A DNA stretch of 10,443 nt from Actinomycetes bacterium. GTDB taxonomy: Bacteria > Actinomycetota > Acidimicrobiia > Acidimicrobiales > Palsa-688. The notes below the pieces were generated by a model, which was not told the origin of the DNA, ran no database searches, and saw only the letters and a list, made by a program, of their open reading frames with translations. Below, piece by piece: positions 1 to 6,568 of this stretch. The position numbers and the translations under genes were made by a program. Location of the stretch: contig JAKABK010000031.1 in NCBI GenBank assembly GCA_021796905.1, positions 1-10,443 of the forward strand, given 5' to 3'. Each line of letters opens with the position of its first letter. The first letter of the stretch is position 1.

Positions 1-2511
1 GCCGACCACCCCGAGGGCATCGGCGATCGCCCGGGTGTGCGCCTCGATCTCGGCGACGATCTCCGCCTCCAGGGTGGGTGGCGGGATCACGCAGGCGCTG
101 TCGCCGGAATGGACCCCTGCCTCCTCAACGTGCTCCATCACCCCACCGACGAGCACCTCTCCGGCGGCGTCGCGCACTGCGTCGACGTCTACTTCGACCG
201 CGTCCTCGAGGAAGCGGTCGACGAGCACCGGCCGTTCGGCGGAGAGCCCCCCCTCCCGGCCGAGCGAGCCGGCCCCGGCGAGCTCTTCCATCGCCCTGCG
301 CAGATCGTCGTCGTCGTAGACGATCTCCATCGCCCGGCCGCCGAGCACGTAGCTCGGTCGCAGGAGGGCCGGGTAGCCGACCCGGTGAGCGACCCCGATC
401 GCCTCCTCGACGCTGGTCGCGGTCCCCCCGGGCGGTTGGGGGATCCCGAGACCGGCGCACAGGGCGCTCCAGCGCTCCCGGTCCTCGGCGAGGTCGATGG
501 CATCGGGCGGGGTCCCGAGGACCAGGCCCGGGTCGAGGGTGCCGGCGAGCTTCAGTGGGGTCTGGCCGCCGAGGCCGACGACGACACCGGCGAGCGGACC
601 GGCAGCCGACTCGGCGTCGAGGACGTCGAGGACGTTCTCCAAGGTGACCGGTTCGAAGTAGAGCCGGTCGCTGGTGTCGTAGTCGGTGGAGACGGTCTCG
701 GGGTTGCAGTTGACCATCACCGTGTCGAAGCCGGCGTCGTGGAGGGCGAAGCTCGCCTGCACGCAGCAGTAGTCGAACTCGACGCCCTGGCCGATGCGGT
801 TGGGCCCCGACCCGAGGATCACGACCCGCTCCCGGCCGCCGGCGATGACCTCGTCGGTGTCCTCGTAGGTCGAGTAGTGGTAGGGGGTGGAGGCAGCGAA
901 CTCCGCTGCGCAGGTGTCGACGGTCTTCATCGTCGCGCGCACCCCCGCGGCCAGGCGGGCCCGGCGTACCTCCGCCTCGTCGACGCCCCACAACCAGGCG
1001 AGCTGGGAGTCGGCGAAACCGAGCCGTTTCGCCCGGCGCCAGTCGGAGCGCCCGAGCGCCTCGGGTCCGGCGAGGGCAGCCAGCGCGGCCCGCTCGTCGA
1101 CGATCAGCTGCAACTGGTCGAGGAACCACGGGTCGACGCCGGTGGCGGAGTGGAGCCGTTCGACCCCGACCCCGCGGCGCAGGGCGGCTTCGAGGTGGAA
1201 CAGGCGGTCGGGGGTCGGCACCGCCGAGCGTCGTACCAGCTCGTCGTCGTCCCACCCGTCGGTGTGGAGCTCGCCGGGGTCGCAGTTGAGACCCATACGG
1301 CCGCGCTCGAGGGAGCGCATCGCTTTTTGCAGCGCCTCGGGGAAGGTGCGGCCGATGGCCATGGCCTCCCCGACCGACTGCATCCGGGTCCCCAGGGTGT
1401 CGGGGACCCCGGGGAACTTCTCGAACGCCCAGCGCGGGGCTTTCACGACCACGTAGTCGATGGTCGGCTCGAAGCTGGCGGGGGTCTCACCGGTGATGTC
1501 GTTGCGGATCTCGTCCAAGCTGTAGCCGACCGCGAGGCGCGCGGCGATCTTGGCGATCGGGAAACCGGTCGCTTTCGACGCGAGCGCGCTCGATCGGCTC
1601 ACCCGGGGGTTCATCTCGATCACGACCATCGTCCCGTCCGTGGGGTCGATCGCGAACTGGATGTTGGAGCCGCCGGTCTCGACCCCGATCCGGCGGATGC
1701 AGGCGAACGCCGCGTCGCGCATCGCCTGGTACTCGACGTCGGAGAGGGTCTGGGCGGGGGCGACGGTGACCGAGTCGCCGGTGTGGACACCCATGGGGTC
1801 GAGGTTCTCGATCGAGCAGACGACCACACAGTTGTCGTCCCGGTCCCGCATCACCTCGAGCTCGTACTCCTTCCATCCGGCGATCGAGCGCTCCACCAGG
1901 ATCTCGCCGACCGGACTGGCGTCGATGCCGATCTCGGCGATCGCCCGGAGGTCATCGGGACCCGAAGCCACCCCGGTGCCGGCCCCGCCGAGGATGTAGG
2001 AGGGCCGCACGATGATCGGGTAGCCGATCCCCTCGCCGATCGCCACCGCCTCCGCCACGCTGTACGCGAACCCAGATTCGGGCACCGACAGGCCGATCTC
2101 GACCATCGCCGCTTTGAACCGGTCCCGGTTCTCTGCGGTCGCGATCGCCTCGGCGTCGGCGCCGATCATCTCCACCCCGTAGCGCGCCAGGACCCCCGCC
2201 TCGTGCAGGCCGATCGCCAGGTTGAGCGCTGTCTGACCACCGAGGGTGGGGAGCAGGGCGTCGGGGCGCTCCCGGGCGATGATCGCCTCGAGCACCTCGG
2301 GGGTCAGCGGCTCGATGTAGGTGCGGTCGGCCAGGTCCGGGTCGGTCATGATCGTCGCCGGGTTCGAGTTGGCGAGAACCACCCGGTACCCCTCGGAGCG
2401 AAGCACCCGGCAGGCCTGGGTGCCGGAGTAGTCGAACTCGCAGGCCTGCCCGATGACGATCGGTCCCGAGCCGATCACGAGGATGCTCGACAGGTCGTCG
2501 CGTCTCGGCAT
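1..2511 (-). CDS. carB: Carbamoyl-phosphate synthase large subunit (CarB), 3' end cut by window edge
   Basis: CarB uses two ATP, bicarbonate and the ammonia delivered by CarA to make carbamoyl phosphate, the first intermediate for pyrimidines and arginine. The visible part is 837 codons, reading [17 protein letters not shown] from an ATG at 2511. The first half has the nucleotide-binding start [17 protein letters not shown] (about residues 14-30), LGGQTALN (90-97), VRPSYILGG (168-176, Arg169) and [18 protein letters not shown] (299-316), typical of ATP-grasp domain 1. The second half repeats the pattern with [16 protein letters not shown] (about 566-581) and [13 protein letters not shown] (about 717-729). 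Compared with E. coli CarB (1073 residues), roughly the last 235 residues are outside the window: the end of ATP-grasp domain 2 and the C-terminal MGS allosteric domain. The start codon overlaps the carA stop by one base (TGATG), with a purine-rich AGG just upstream. Identification is essentially certain; intactness beyond the edge cannot be judged. Confidence 0.98.
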   Translation of the reverse strand, partial: MPRRDDLSSILVIGSGPIVIGQACEFDYSGTQACRVLRSEGYRVVLANSNPATIMTDPDLADRTYIEPLTPEVLEAIIARERPDALLPTLGGQTALNLAIGLHEAGVLARYGVEMIGADAEAIATAENRDRFKAAMVEIGLSVPESGFAYSVAEAVAIGEGIGYPIIVRPSYILGGAGTGVASGPDDLRAIAEIGIDASPVGEILVERSIAGWKEYELEVMRDRDDNCVVVCSIENLDPMGVHTGDSVTVAPAQTLSDVEYQAMRDAAFACIRRIGVETGGSNIQFAIDPTDGTMVVIEMNPRVSRSSALASKATGFPIAKIAARLAVGYSLDEIRNDITGETPASFEPTIDYVVVKAPRWAFEKFPGVPDTLGTRMQSVGEAMAIGRTFPEALQKAMRSLERGRMGLNCDPGELHTDGWDDDELVRRSAVPTPDRLFHLEAALRRGVGVERLHSATGVDPWFLDQLQLIVDERAALAALAGPEALGRSDWRRAKRLGFADSQLAWLWGVDEAEVRRARLAAGVRATMKTVDTCAAEFAASTPYHYSTYEDTDEVIAGGRERVVILGSGPNRIGQGVEFDYCCVQASFALHDAGFDTVMVNCNPETVSTDYDTSDRLYFEPVTLENVLDVLDAESAAGPLAGVVVGLGGQTPLKLAGTLDPGLVLGTPPDAIDLAEDRERWSALCAGLGIPQPPGGTATSVEEAIGVAHRVGYPALLRPSYVLGGRAMEIVYDDDDLRRAMEELAGAGSLGREGGLSAERPVLVDRFLEDAVEVDVDAVRDAAGEVLVGGVMEHVEEAGVHSGDSACVIPPPTLEAEIVAEIEAHTRAIADALGVVG

Positions 2512-3584
2512 CAGGCCCTACCTTCCACGAGGCGACGGAGCTGGTCGAATAGGTAGCCGGAGTCGTGGGGACCGGGCCCGGCCTCGGGGTGGTACTGGAC
2601 CCCGAAGGCTCGCAGGTCGGGACAGGCGATCCCCTCCACGACCCCGTCGTTCAAGTTGACGTGGGTCACCACCGCGCCCGGGACGTCGACGACCGCGTAG
2701 TTGTGGTTCTGGCTGGTGATCTCGACCCTCCCGGTGGCCAGCTGCCTCACCGGGTGGTTGCCGCCGTGGTGACCGAAGCGGAGCTTGAAGGTCTCACCCC
2801 CGAGCGCGGAGCCGAGCAGCTGGTGGCCGAGGCAGATCCCGAAGATCGGGACCTCGCCGAGCAGCGCCCGGACCGTCTCGACCGCCCAGCCGAGCGCCGC
2901 CGGGTCACCCGGGCCGTTGGAGAGCAGCACCCCGTCGGGCCTGGCGGCGAGCACCTCGGCTGCCGGTGTGACAGCCGGCACCACCTCGACGGTGGCGAAG
3001 CGGGCGAGATGGCGCAGCATCGTCTGCTTGATCCCGAAGTCGTAGGCCACGATGCGCAGCGGGCCGTCGCCGACCCGGTAGCGCTCGGGGGTGCTGACCA
3101 CCCCCACCAGGTCCCGGCCGTCGGTGCGCTCCGCGCGCGACGCAGCGGCCCGGATCACGTCGGCTCCGAGCTCGAGCGGACCGAACGCACCGGGGAGGGC
3201 ACCCCGCTCCCGCAGGTGCCTGGTGAGGCGGCGGGTGTCGACCCCGGAGATCCCCGGGATGCGCCGCTCGGTGAGGAACCCGGGCAGGGACCCGCCGGCG
3301 CGCCAGTTGCTCGGACGCTCGGTCAGTTCCCGGACGATCACCCCGTCCGCCGCCGGCCGCCGGCTCTCCAGGTCGTCGTCGCTGACCCCGTAGTTGCCGA
3401 TGTGGGGGTAGGTGAAGCACACCACCTGACCGGCGTAGGACGGGTCGGTGAGGATCTCCTGGTAGCCGGTGAGGGCGGTGTTGAACACGATCTCACCGGT
3501 CGCCGGCTCCCCGTCCCACCAGCCGACCGCCTCGCCCTCGAGCTCGGCGCCGTCGGCCAGCACCAGCAGCGCCGGCGGCCTCAT
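2511..3584 (-). CDS. carA: Carbamoyl-phosphate synthase small subunit (glutamine amidotransferase, CarA)
   Basis: CarA hydrolyses glutamine and channels the ammonia to CarB. The protein is 357 residues, close to the usual 360-380. The N-terminal CarA-specific domain is recognisable from [21 protein letters not shown] (about 30-50) and [10 protein letters not shown] (58-67). The C-terminal class I glutamine amidotransferase domain runs from about 177 to the end. Its nucleophile is Cys251 in [11 protein letters not shown], and the other two catalytic residues are His332 and Glu334 in [13 protein letters not shown]. The segment LSNGPGDP (221-228) is also characteristic. I chose the ATG at 3584 because it overlaps the pyrC stop in an ATGA junction, has GAGG seven bases upstream, and gives the expected N-terminus; the frame stays open further upstream but only as antisense-like sequence inside pyrC. 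Its position directly before carB fits the heterodimer, and co-translation would keep the two subunits balanced. Confidence 0.98.
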   Translation of the reverse strand: MRPPALLVLADGAELEGEAVGWWDGEPATGEIVFNTALTGYQEILTDPSYAGQVVCFTYPHIGNYGVSDDDLESRRPAADGVIVRELTERPSNWRAGGSLPGFLTERRIPGISGVDTRRLTRHLRERGALPGAFGPLELGADVIRAAASRAERTDGRDLVGVVSTPERYRVGDGPLRIVAYDFGIKQTMLRHLARFATVEVVPAVTPAAEVLAARPDGVLLSNGPGDPAALGWAVETVRALLGEVPIFGICLGHQLLGSALGGETFKLRFGHHGGNHPVRQLATGRVEITSQNHNYAVVDVPGAVVTHVNLNDGVVEGIACPDLRAFGVQYHPEAGPGPHDSGYLFDQLRRLVEGRA

Positions 3585-4879
3585 CGCAGCGCCTCGCCGT
3601 CGACGACGACCGCCTCGCCGGCGGCGACGGTGTGGCGTACCCGCCCGGTGAGCTCCCGGCCCGCGTAGGGGGTGTTGCGGCTCCGGCTCGCCGAACGGTC
3701 GGGGTCGACGGTCCAGCGTGCCGCCGGGTCGATCACGCAGAGGTTGGCCGACCGGCCCGGCTCTACCGGTCCGCCCTGGGTCGCGGTGAGCCCGGCGATG
3801 CGGGCCGGCTGCCAGGAGAGGAGGGAGAGCACCGTCTCGATGGGACAGTCCAGCTCGCTCAGCGCCAACGCCAGGGCGGTCTCCAGGCCGAGCATGCCCG
3901 GCGGCGCCTCGTCGAAGGGCAGCTCCTTGGCCTCGGCTGGGTGGGGGGCGTGGTCGGTGGCGATCGCGTCGAGGGTTCCGTCGGCCAGCGCGAACTTCAG
4001 CGCGTCGACGTCGGCGGCGCCCCGCAACGGCGGGTTGACCTTGAACACCGGGTCGAAGCTCGCCACCGCCTCGTCGGTGAGCGTGAAATGGTGCGGGGCG
4101 GCTTCGGCGGTGATCGGGAGACCCCCTGCCTTCGCTGCCCGCAGCAGGGCGAGCGACCCGGAGGTCGACAGGTGCAGCAGGTGCAAGCGGGCTCCGGTCA
4201 GGCGGCACAGGGCGATGTCGCGCATGACCATCAGCTCCTCGGCTTCCGCCGGTTGGCCGGCGATCCCGAGCCGGCTCGACCAGGGTCCTTCGTGCATCTG
4301 CCCGCCGGCGGCGAGCGCCTCGTCCTCGCAGTGCTCGGCGAGGGTGACCCCGAGCCCCGAGGCGTACTCGAGCGCCCGGCGCATCAAGCGGGCGTCCTGG
4401 ACCCCGCGCCCGTCGTCGGTGAACAGCCGCACCCCGAGCCGCGCCATCTCGGCCATCGGCGCCAGCCGGGTGCCTTCACGACCGACCGTGATCGCCCCGG
4501 CGACCGCCACCTCGACCGGTGCCCGCCGTCCGAGCTCCCGGACGGCTGCGACGAGCGCGGCGGAGTCGATCGCCGGATCGGTGTTGGGCATGGCCACCAC
4601 CGCGGTGTAACCGCCGAGGGCTGCGGCCCGGGCACCGGTCTCTACGGTCTCGGCCTCCTCCCTTCCCGGTTCGCGCAGGTGGGTGTGGAGGTCGACCAGG
4701 CCCGGGGCGACCACGCAACCGGTGGCGTCGAGCTCGATCGCCCCTGGTGGAGGGTCGACCCGCGATCCGACCGCGACGACGACCCCGCCTGCGACGACCA
4801 CGTCGGCTCGACGGGAGCCGCCGGCGTCGAGGACCGTGCCTCCCCGGACCACCAGGGGCTCAGGCGAGCGCTCGGGCAT
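3581..4879 (-). CDS. pyrC: Dihydroorotase, class I metal-dependent amidohydrolase (PyrC)
   Basis: PyrC reversibly cyclises N-carbamoyl-L-aspartate to dihydroorotate, the third step of UMP synthesis. It is 432 residues, matching class I dihydroorotases of the Bacillus/Aquifex type rather than the shorter E. coli class II enzyme. Metal-site motifs appear in the expected order: DLHTHLREPG (His65, His67), LFTDDGRG (Asp155/156, the position where class I enzymes use Asp as a bridging ligand), AEHCED (His183), HLLHLS (His236) and ATDHAPH (Asp309). The substrate-loop segment AMPNTDP (96-102) is present. The ATG at 4879 is preceded by a strong GGGAGGAGG eight bases upstream. That Shine-Dalgarno lies inside pyrB, and the first 20 bases of pyrC overlap the end of pyrB. 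The gene ends in an ATGA overlap with carA. All residues I can place for activity are intact. A hydantoinase or allantoinase paralogue is excluded in practice by the motifs and the operon. Confidence 0.97.
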   Translation of the reverse strand: MPERSPEPLVVRGGTVLDAGGSRRADVVVAGGVVVAVGSRVDPPPGAIELDATGCVVAPGLVDLHTHLREPGREEAETVETGARAAALGGYTAVVAMPNTDPAIDSAALVAAVRELGRRAPVEVAVAGAITVGREGTRLAPMAEMARLGVRLFTDDGRGVQDARLMRRALEYASGLGVTLAEHCEDEALAAGGQMHEGPWSSRLGIAGQPAEAEELMVMRDIALCRLTGARLHLLHLSTSGSLALLRAAKAGGLPITAEAAPHHFTLTDEAVASFDPVFKVNPPLRGAADVDALKFALADGTLDAIATDHAPHPAEAKELPFDEAPPGMLGLETALALALSELDCPIETVLSLLSWQPARIAGLTATQGGPVEPGRSANLCVIDPAARWTVDPDRSASRSRNTPYAGRELTGRVRHTVAAGEAVVVDGEALR

Positions 4880-5885
4880 CGTCGGATCCTCCTCCCGGTA
4901 GGGCGACGGCGGCCGGGTCCGCCGCCTCGTGCGGGCCGGGAGGCGCCCCCGCGGCGGACCCGGCCCCGAGCAACCAGAACAGGACGGCCATGCGCACCGC
5001 GACACCGTTGGCGACCTGGTGGGTGATCACCGAGGCGTCGACGACGTCGGAGTCGACCTCCACCCCCCGGTTGACCGGACCGGGGTGCATCACCAGGGTG
5101 TCGGGAGCGAGCCTGGCCGCGCGCCGGCGGGTCAGCCCGTATTCGGCGGTGTACTCCCTCAGCGACGGGAGCAGCGCCTCGGTCATCCGTTCGCGCTGGA
5201 GCCGGAGGAGGTAGACGACGTCGAGCTCGCCGAGCAGGGAGTCGAGGTCGTGGCTGACGGCGACCCCCCACCCGTCGAGCGATGGCGGCAGGAGGGTGGG
5301 GGGAGCGACCAGGGTCACCTCCGCCCCGAGGGCCCCGAAGGCCAGGACGTCGGAGCGGGCCACCCGACTGTGCCGGACGTCACCGACTATCCCGACCCGC
5401 AACCCGCTGAGCCCGGGCCGGAGACCCCGGGCCCGGCGCTCGACCCCGACGGTGTAGCAGTCGAGCAGGGCCTGGGTCGGGTGCTCGTGCCAACCGTCCC
5501 CGCCGTTGACCACCGCCGCCCGGCGAGCCCAACGGGCGACCTGCCAGGGGACCCCGGAGCTGCGGTGCCGGACGACGAGAGCGTCGACCCCCATCGCCTC
5601 CAGGGTCCCGACGGTGTCGCGCAGCGACTCGCCCTTGTTGAGCGACGAGCTGCCGGCGGAGAAGGTGAGCACATCGGCCGACAGCCGGCGGGCGGCGGTC
5701 TCGAAGCTCAGCCGGGTTCGGGTCGAGTCCTCGAAGAACACCGACGCGACGGTCTTCCCGCGCAGAGCGGGGACCTTGGGGATCGGCCGGGAGCTGACCT
5801 CGACGAAGCGGTCGGCGAGACGGAGCACCTCGGCGATGCCATCCGGACCGAGGTCGGCGACCGACAGGAGGTTGGTACCGGTCAC
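4860..5885 (-). CDS. pyrB: Aspartate carbamoyltransferase catalytic subunit (PyrB)
   Basis: PyrB condenses carbamoyl phosphate with aspartate to give carbamoylaspartate, the committed step of pyrimidine synthesis. The protein is 341 residues. The carbamoyl-phosphate loop FFEDSTRTRLSFE (50-62, STRTR at 54-58) is intact, as is SLNKGES with Lys84, HEHPTQALLD (His135, Gln138) and HPGPVNRGVE (267-276). The sequence YLLRLQRERM (225-234) matches the aspartate-domain segment of Bacillus-type ATCases. I chose a GTG start at 5885, which forms a GTGA overlap with the pyrR stop and has GGAG five bases upstream; it gives the expected short N-terminus before DLGPDGI. Family members usually end near residue 310; here about 30 further Gly/Ala/Pro/Asp-rich residues follow WLLGAG, and this tail is the region containing the pyrC ribosome-binding site and overlap. 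No regulatory subunit gene (pyrI) is visible, as is usual outside enterobacteria and archaea. Confidence 0.97.
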   Translation of the reverse strand: MTGTNLLSVADLGPDGIAEVLRLADRFVEVSSRPIPKVPALRGKTVASVFFEDSTRTRLSFETAARRLSADVLTFSAGSSSLNKGESLRDTVGTLEAMGVDALVVRHRSSGVPWQVARWARRAAVVNGGDGWHEHPTQALLDCYTVGVERRARGLRPGLSGLRVGIVGDVRHSRVARSDVLAFGALGAEVTLVAPPTLLPPSLDGWGVAVSHDLDSLLGELDVVYLLRLQRERMTEALLPSLREYTAEYGLTRRRAARLAPDTLVMHPGPVNRGVEVDSDVVDASVITHQVANGVAVRMAVLFWLLGAGSAAGAPPGPHEAADPAAVALPGGGSDDARALA

Positions 5886-6454
5886 CCGGGCTCCGCCAGG
5901 TCGCCGATGACCACCCCGGTCGGGCTGACCTCGACCAGCTCGTCGCTGCGGGTCGGGAGGTTCTTGCCCACGAAGTCGGGCCGGATCGGTAGCTCCCGGT
6001 GGCCCCTGTCGACGACCACCGCCAGCTGCACCGCCCGGGCCCGGCCGTGGTCGGCGAGGGCGTTGAGGGCAGCCCGGACCGTCCTGCCGGTGTAGAGCAC
6101 GTCGTCGACGAGCACCACGGTCCGGCCGGTCAGGTCGACTGGGATGTCGGTCGCCTCCTCGGTGAGCACCGGCCTCAACCCGATGTCGTCGCGGTAGAAG
6201 GCGACGTCGAGGGTCCCGCACGGCACGTCCGCGCCCGACACCTCCCGCACCACCCCGACCAGCTGTTCCGCCACCCAGACCCCACCTTTTTGCAGGCCGA
6301 CCAGGACCAGTCCTTGCGCGCCGCGATTGCGCTCGAGGATCTCGTGTGCCATCCGCCACGTCGCCCGGCGCAGGTCGTCGGGCTCCATGACCCGCGTACG
6401 GGGAACGAAGCGTTGCCCTCCAGCCGCCTCCGGGGGCCCGTCGCGTTCGGCCAT
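5882..6454 (-). CDS. pyrR: PyrR: pyr mRNA-binding regulator / uracil phosphoribosyltransferase-like protein
   Basis: PyrR is a PRT-fold protein that binds a hairpin in pyr mRNA when UMP is plentiful; many members also have some uracil phosphoribosyltransferase activity. The protein is 190 residues (family about 180). The PRPP-binding loop VVLVDDVLYTGRT is at 113-125, the YRDD motif at 87-90, and the conserved C-terminal block VDRGHRELPIRPDFVGKN at 148-165. The basic residues of that block that I recall as RNA-contacting in B. subtilis (His140, Arg141, Arg146, Lys152 there) are kept. Two other segments differ from the usual sequences: WRMAHE (33-38) where Bacillus has TRIAHE, and LQKGG (54-58) where Bacillus and mycobacteria have K/P-TRG. 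The ATG at 6454 is chosen because AGGAGGAG lies two bases upstream; ATG codon 23 (MEPDD) has no comparable site. It is first in the operon, and its stop overlaps pyrB. Regulation is probably by its own leader hairpin. Confidence 0.95.
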   Translation of the reverse strand: MAERDGPPEAAGGQRFVPRTRVMEPDDLRRATWRMAHEILERNRGAQGLVLVGLQKGGVWVAEQLVGVVREVSGADVPCGTLDVAFYRDDIGLRPVLTEEATDIPVDLTGRTVVLVDDVLYTGRTVRAALNALADHGRARAVQLAVVVDRGHRELPIRPDFVGKNLPTRSDELVEVSPTGVVIGDLAEPG

Positions 6455-6456
6455 GT

Positions 6457-6464
6457 CTCCTCCT
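6457..6464 (-). promoter_or_regulatory. Strong ribosome-binding site of pyrR
   Basis: AGGAGGAG on the minus strand ends two bases before the pyrR ATG (core GGAGG about 4-6 bases away, depending on register). It decides the pyrR start and lies immediately downstream of the predicted PyrR-binding hairpin, where bound protein could block ribosome entry. Confidence 0.85.
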
Positions 6465-6466
6465 GC

Positions 6467-6497
6467 CCGTGCCGGCCTCACGGGACCGGCTTCACGG
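6467..6497 (-). promoter_or_regulatory. Predicted PyrR-binding hairpin in the pyr operon leader
   Basis: Read on the minus strand, this leader folds into a two-part stem. The lower stem CCGU (6497-6494) pairs with ACGG (6470-6467). A purine bulge GAA (6493-6491) sits on the 5' side. The upper stem GCCGGUC (6490-6484) pairs with GGCCGGC (6477-6471), with one U-G wobble. The six-base loop is CCGUGA (6483-6478). This agrees with the known PyrR binding loop: upper stem flanking UCCNGNGAGG, hexaloop CNGNGA, and a purine-rich internal bulge on the 5' strand. The element ends two bases before the pyrR Shine-Dalgarno. No terminator-like stem followed by a T-run is visible between it and pyrR. The inferred mode is translational repression by PyrR-UMP, as reported for Mycobacterium smegmatis, not transcription attenuation. 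Sequence match is seen; binding is inferred. Confidence 0.8.
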
Positions 6498-6504
6498 CGG
6501 CCCG

Positions 6505-6533
6505 AGCGTACCGGATCTCGCGCTTCAGGTCGG
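6505..6533 (-). promoter_or_regulatory. Candidate sigma-A-type promoter of the pyr operon
   Basis: On the minus strand, CCGACC (6533-6528; matches GAC of TTGACA) is followed after exactly 17 bases by TACGCT (6510-6505; matches the key TA---T of TATAAT). Transcription would then begin around 6498-6499, putting the PyrR hairpin at the very 5' end of the mRNA. The match is modest, but the spacing and position are right. It is the best candidate I see in the 114-bp divergent region. Confidence 0.45.
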
Positions 6534-6559
6534 GGGGAGCGTTGCCGATGCATCGCTCT

Positions 6560-6565
6560 GGAGGT
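6560..6565 (+). promoter_or_regulatory. Ribosome-binding site deciding the start of the LPYTG surface protein gene
   Basis: GGAGGT lies three bases before the ATG at 6569. The frame also holds an earlier ATG at 6548 and stays open far upstream through antisense pyrR, but only the 6569 start has this site, and only it yields a clean signal peptide directly at the N-terminus. Confidence 0.7.
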
Positions 6566-6568
6566 GCC

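Noticed and set aside
37..2556. 839-codon plus-strand open frame antisense to carB
   Set aside because: It mirrors the carB reading frame in high-GC DNA, has no recognisable domain and is dominated by residues expected from reverse-complemented GC-rich codons. carB itself is unmistakable.
2565..5026. Plus-strand open frames of 367 and 464 codons opposite carA and pyrC
   Set aside because: No domain similarity and no initiation signals; both are explained as shadows of the real minus-strand genes.
6505..6560. Plus-strand promoter for the LPYTG gene
   Set aside because: A TTCACG at 6491 has no acceptable -10 at 16-18 bases, and no TANNNT is well placed. A promoter must exist nearby, but I cannot support a specific one.
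5999..6568. Upstream in-frame extension of the LPYTG gene through antisense pyrR
   Set aside because: It would bury the signal peptide in the interior of the protein and overlaps pyrR completely. The start at 6569 has GGAGGT and an immediate signal peptide.
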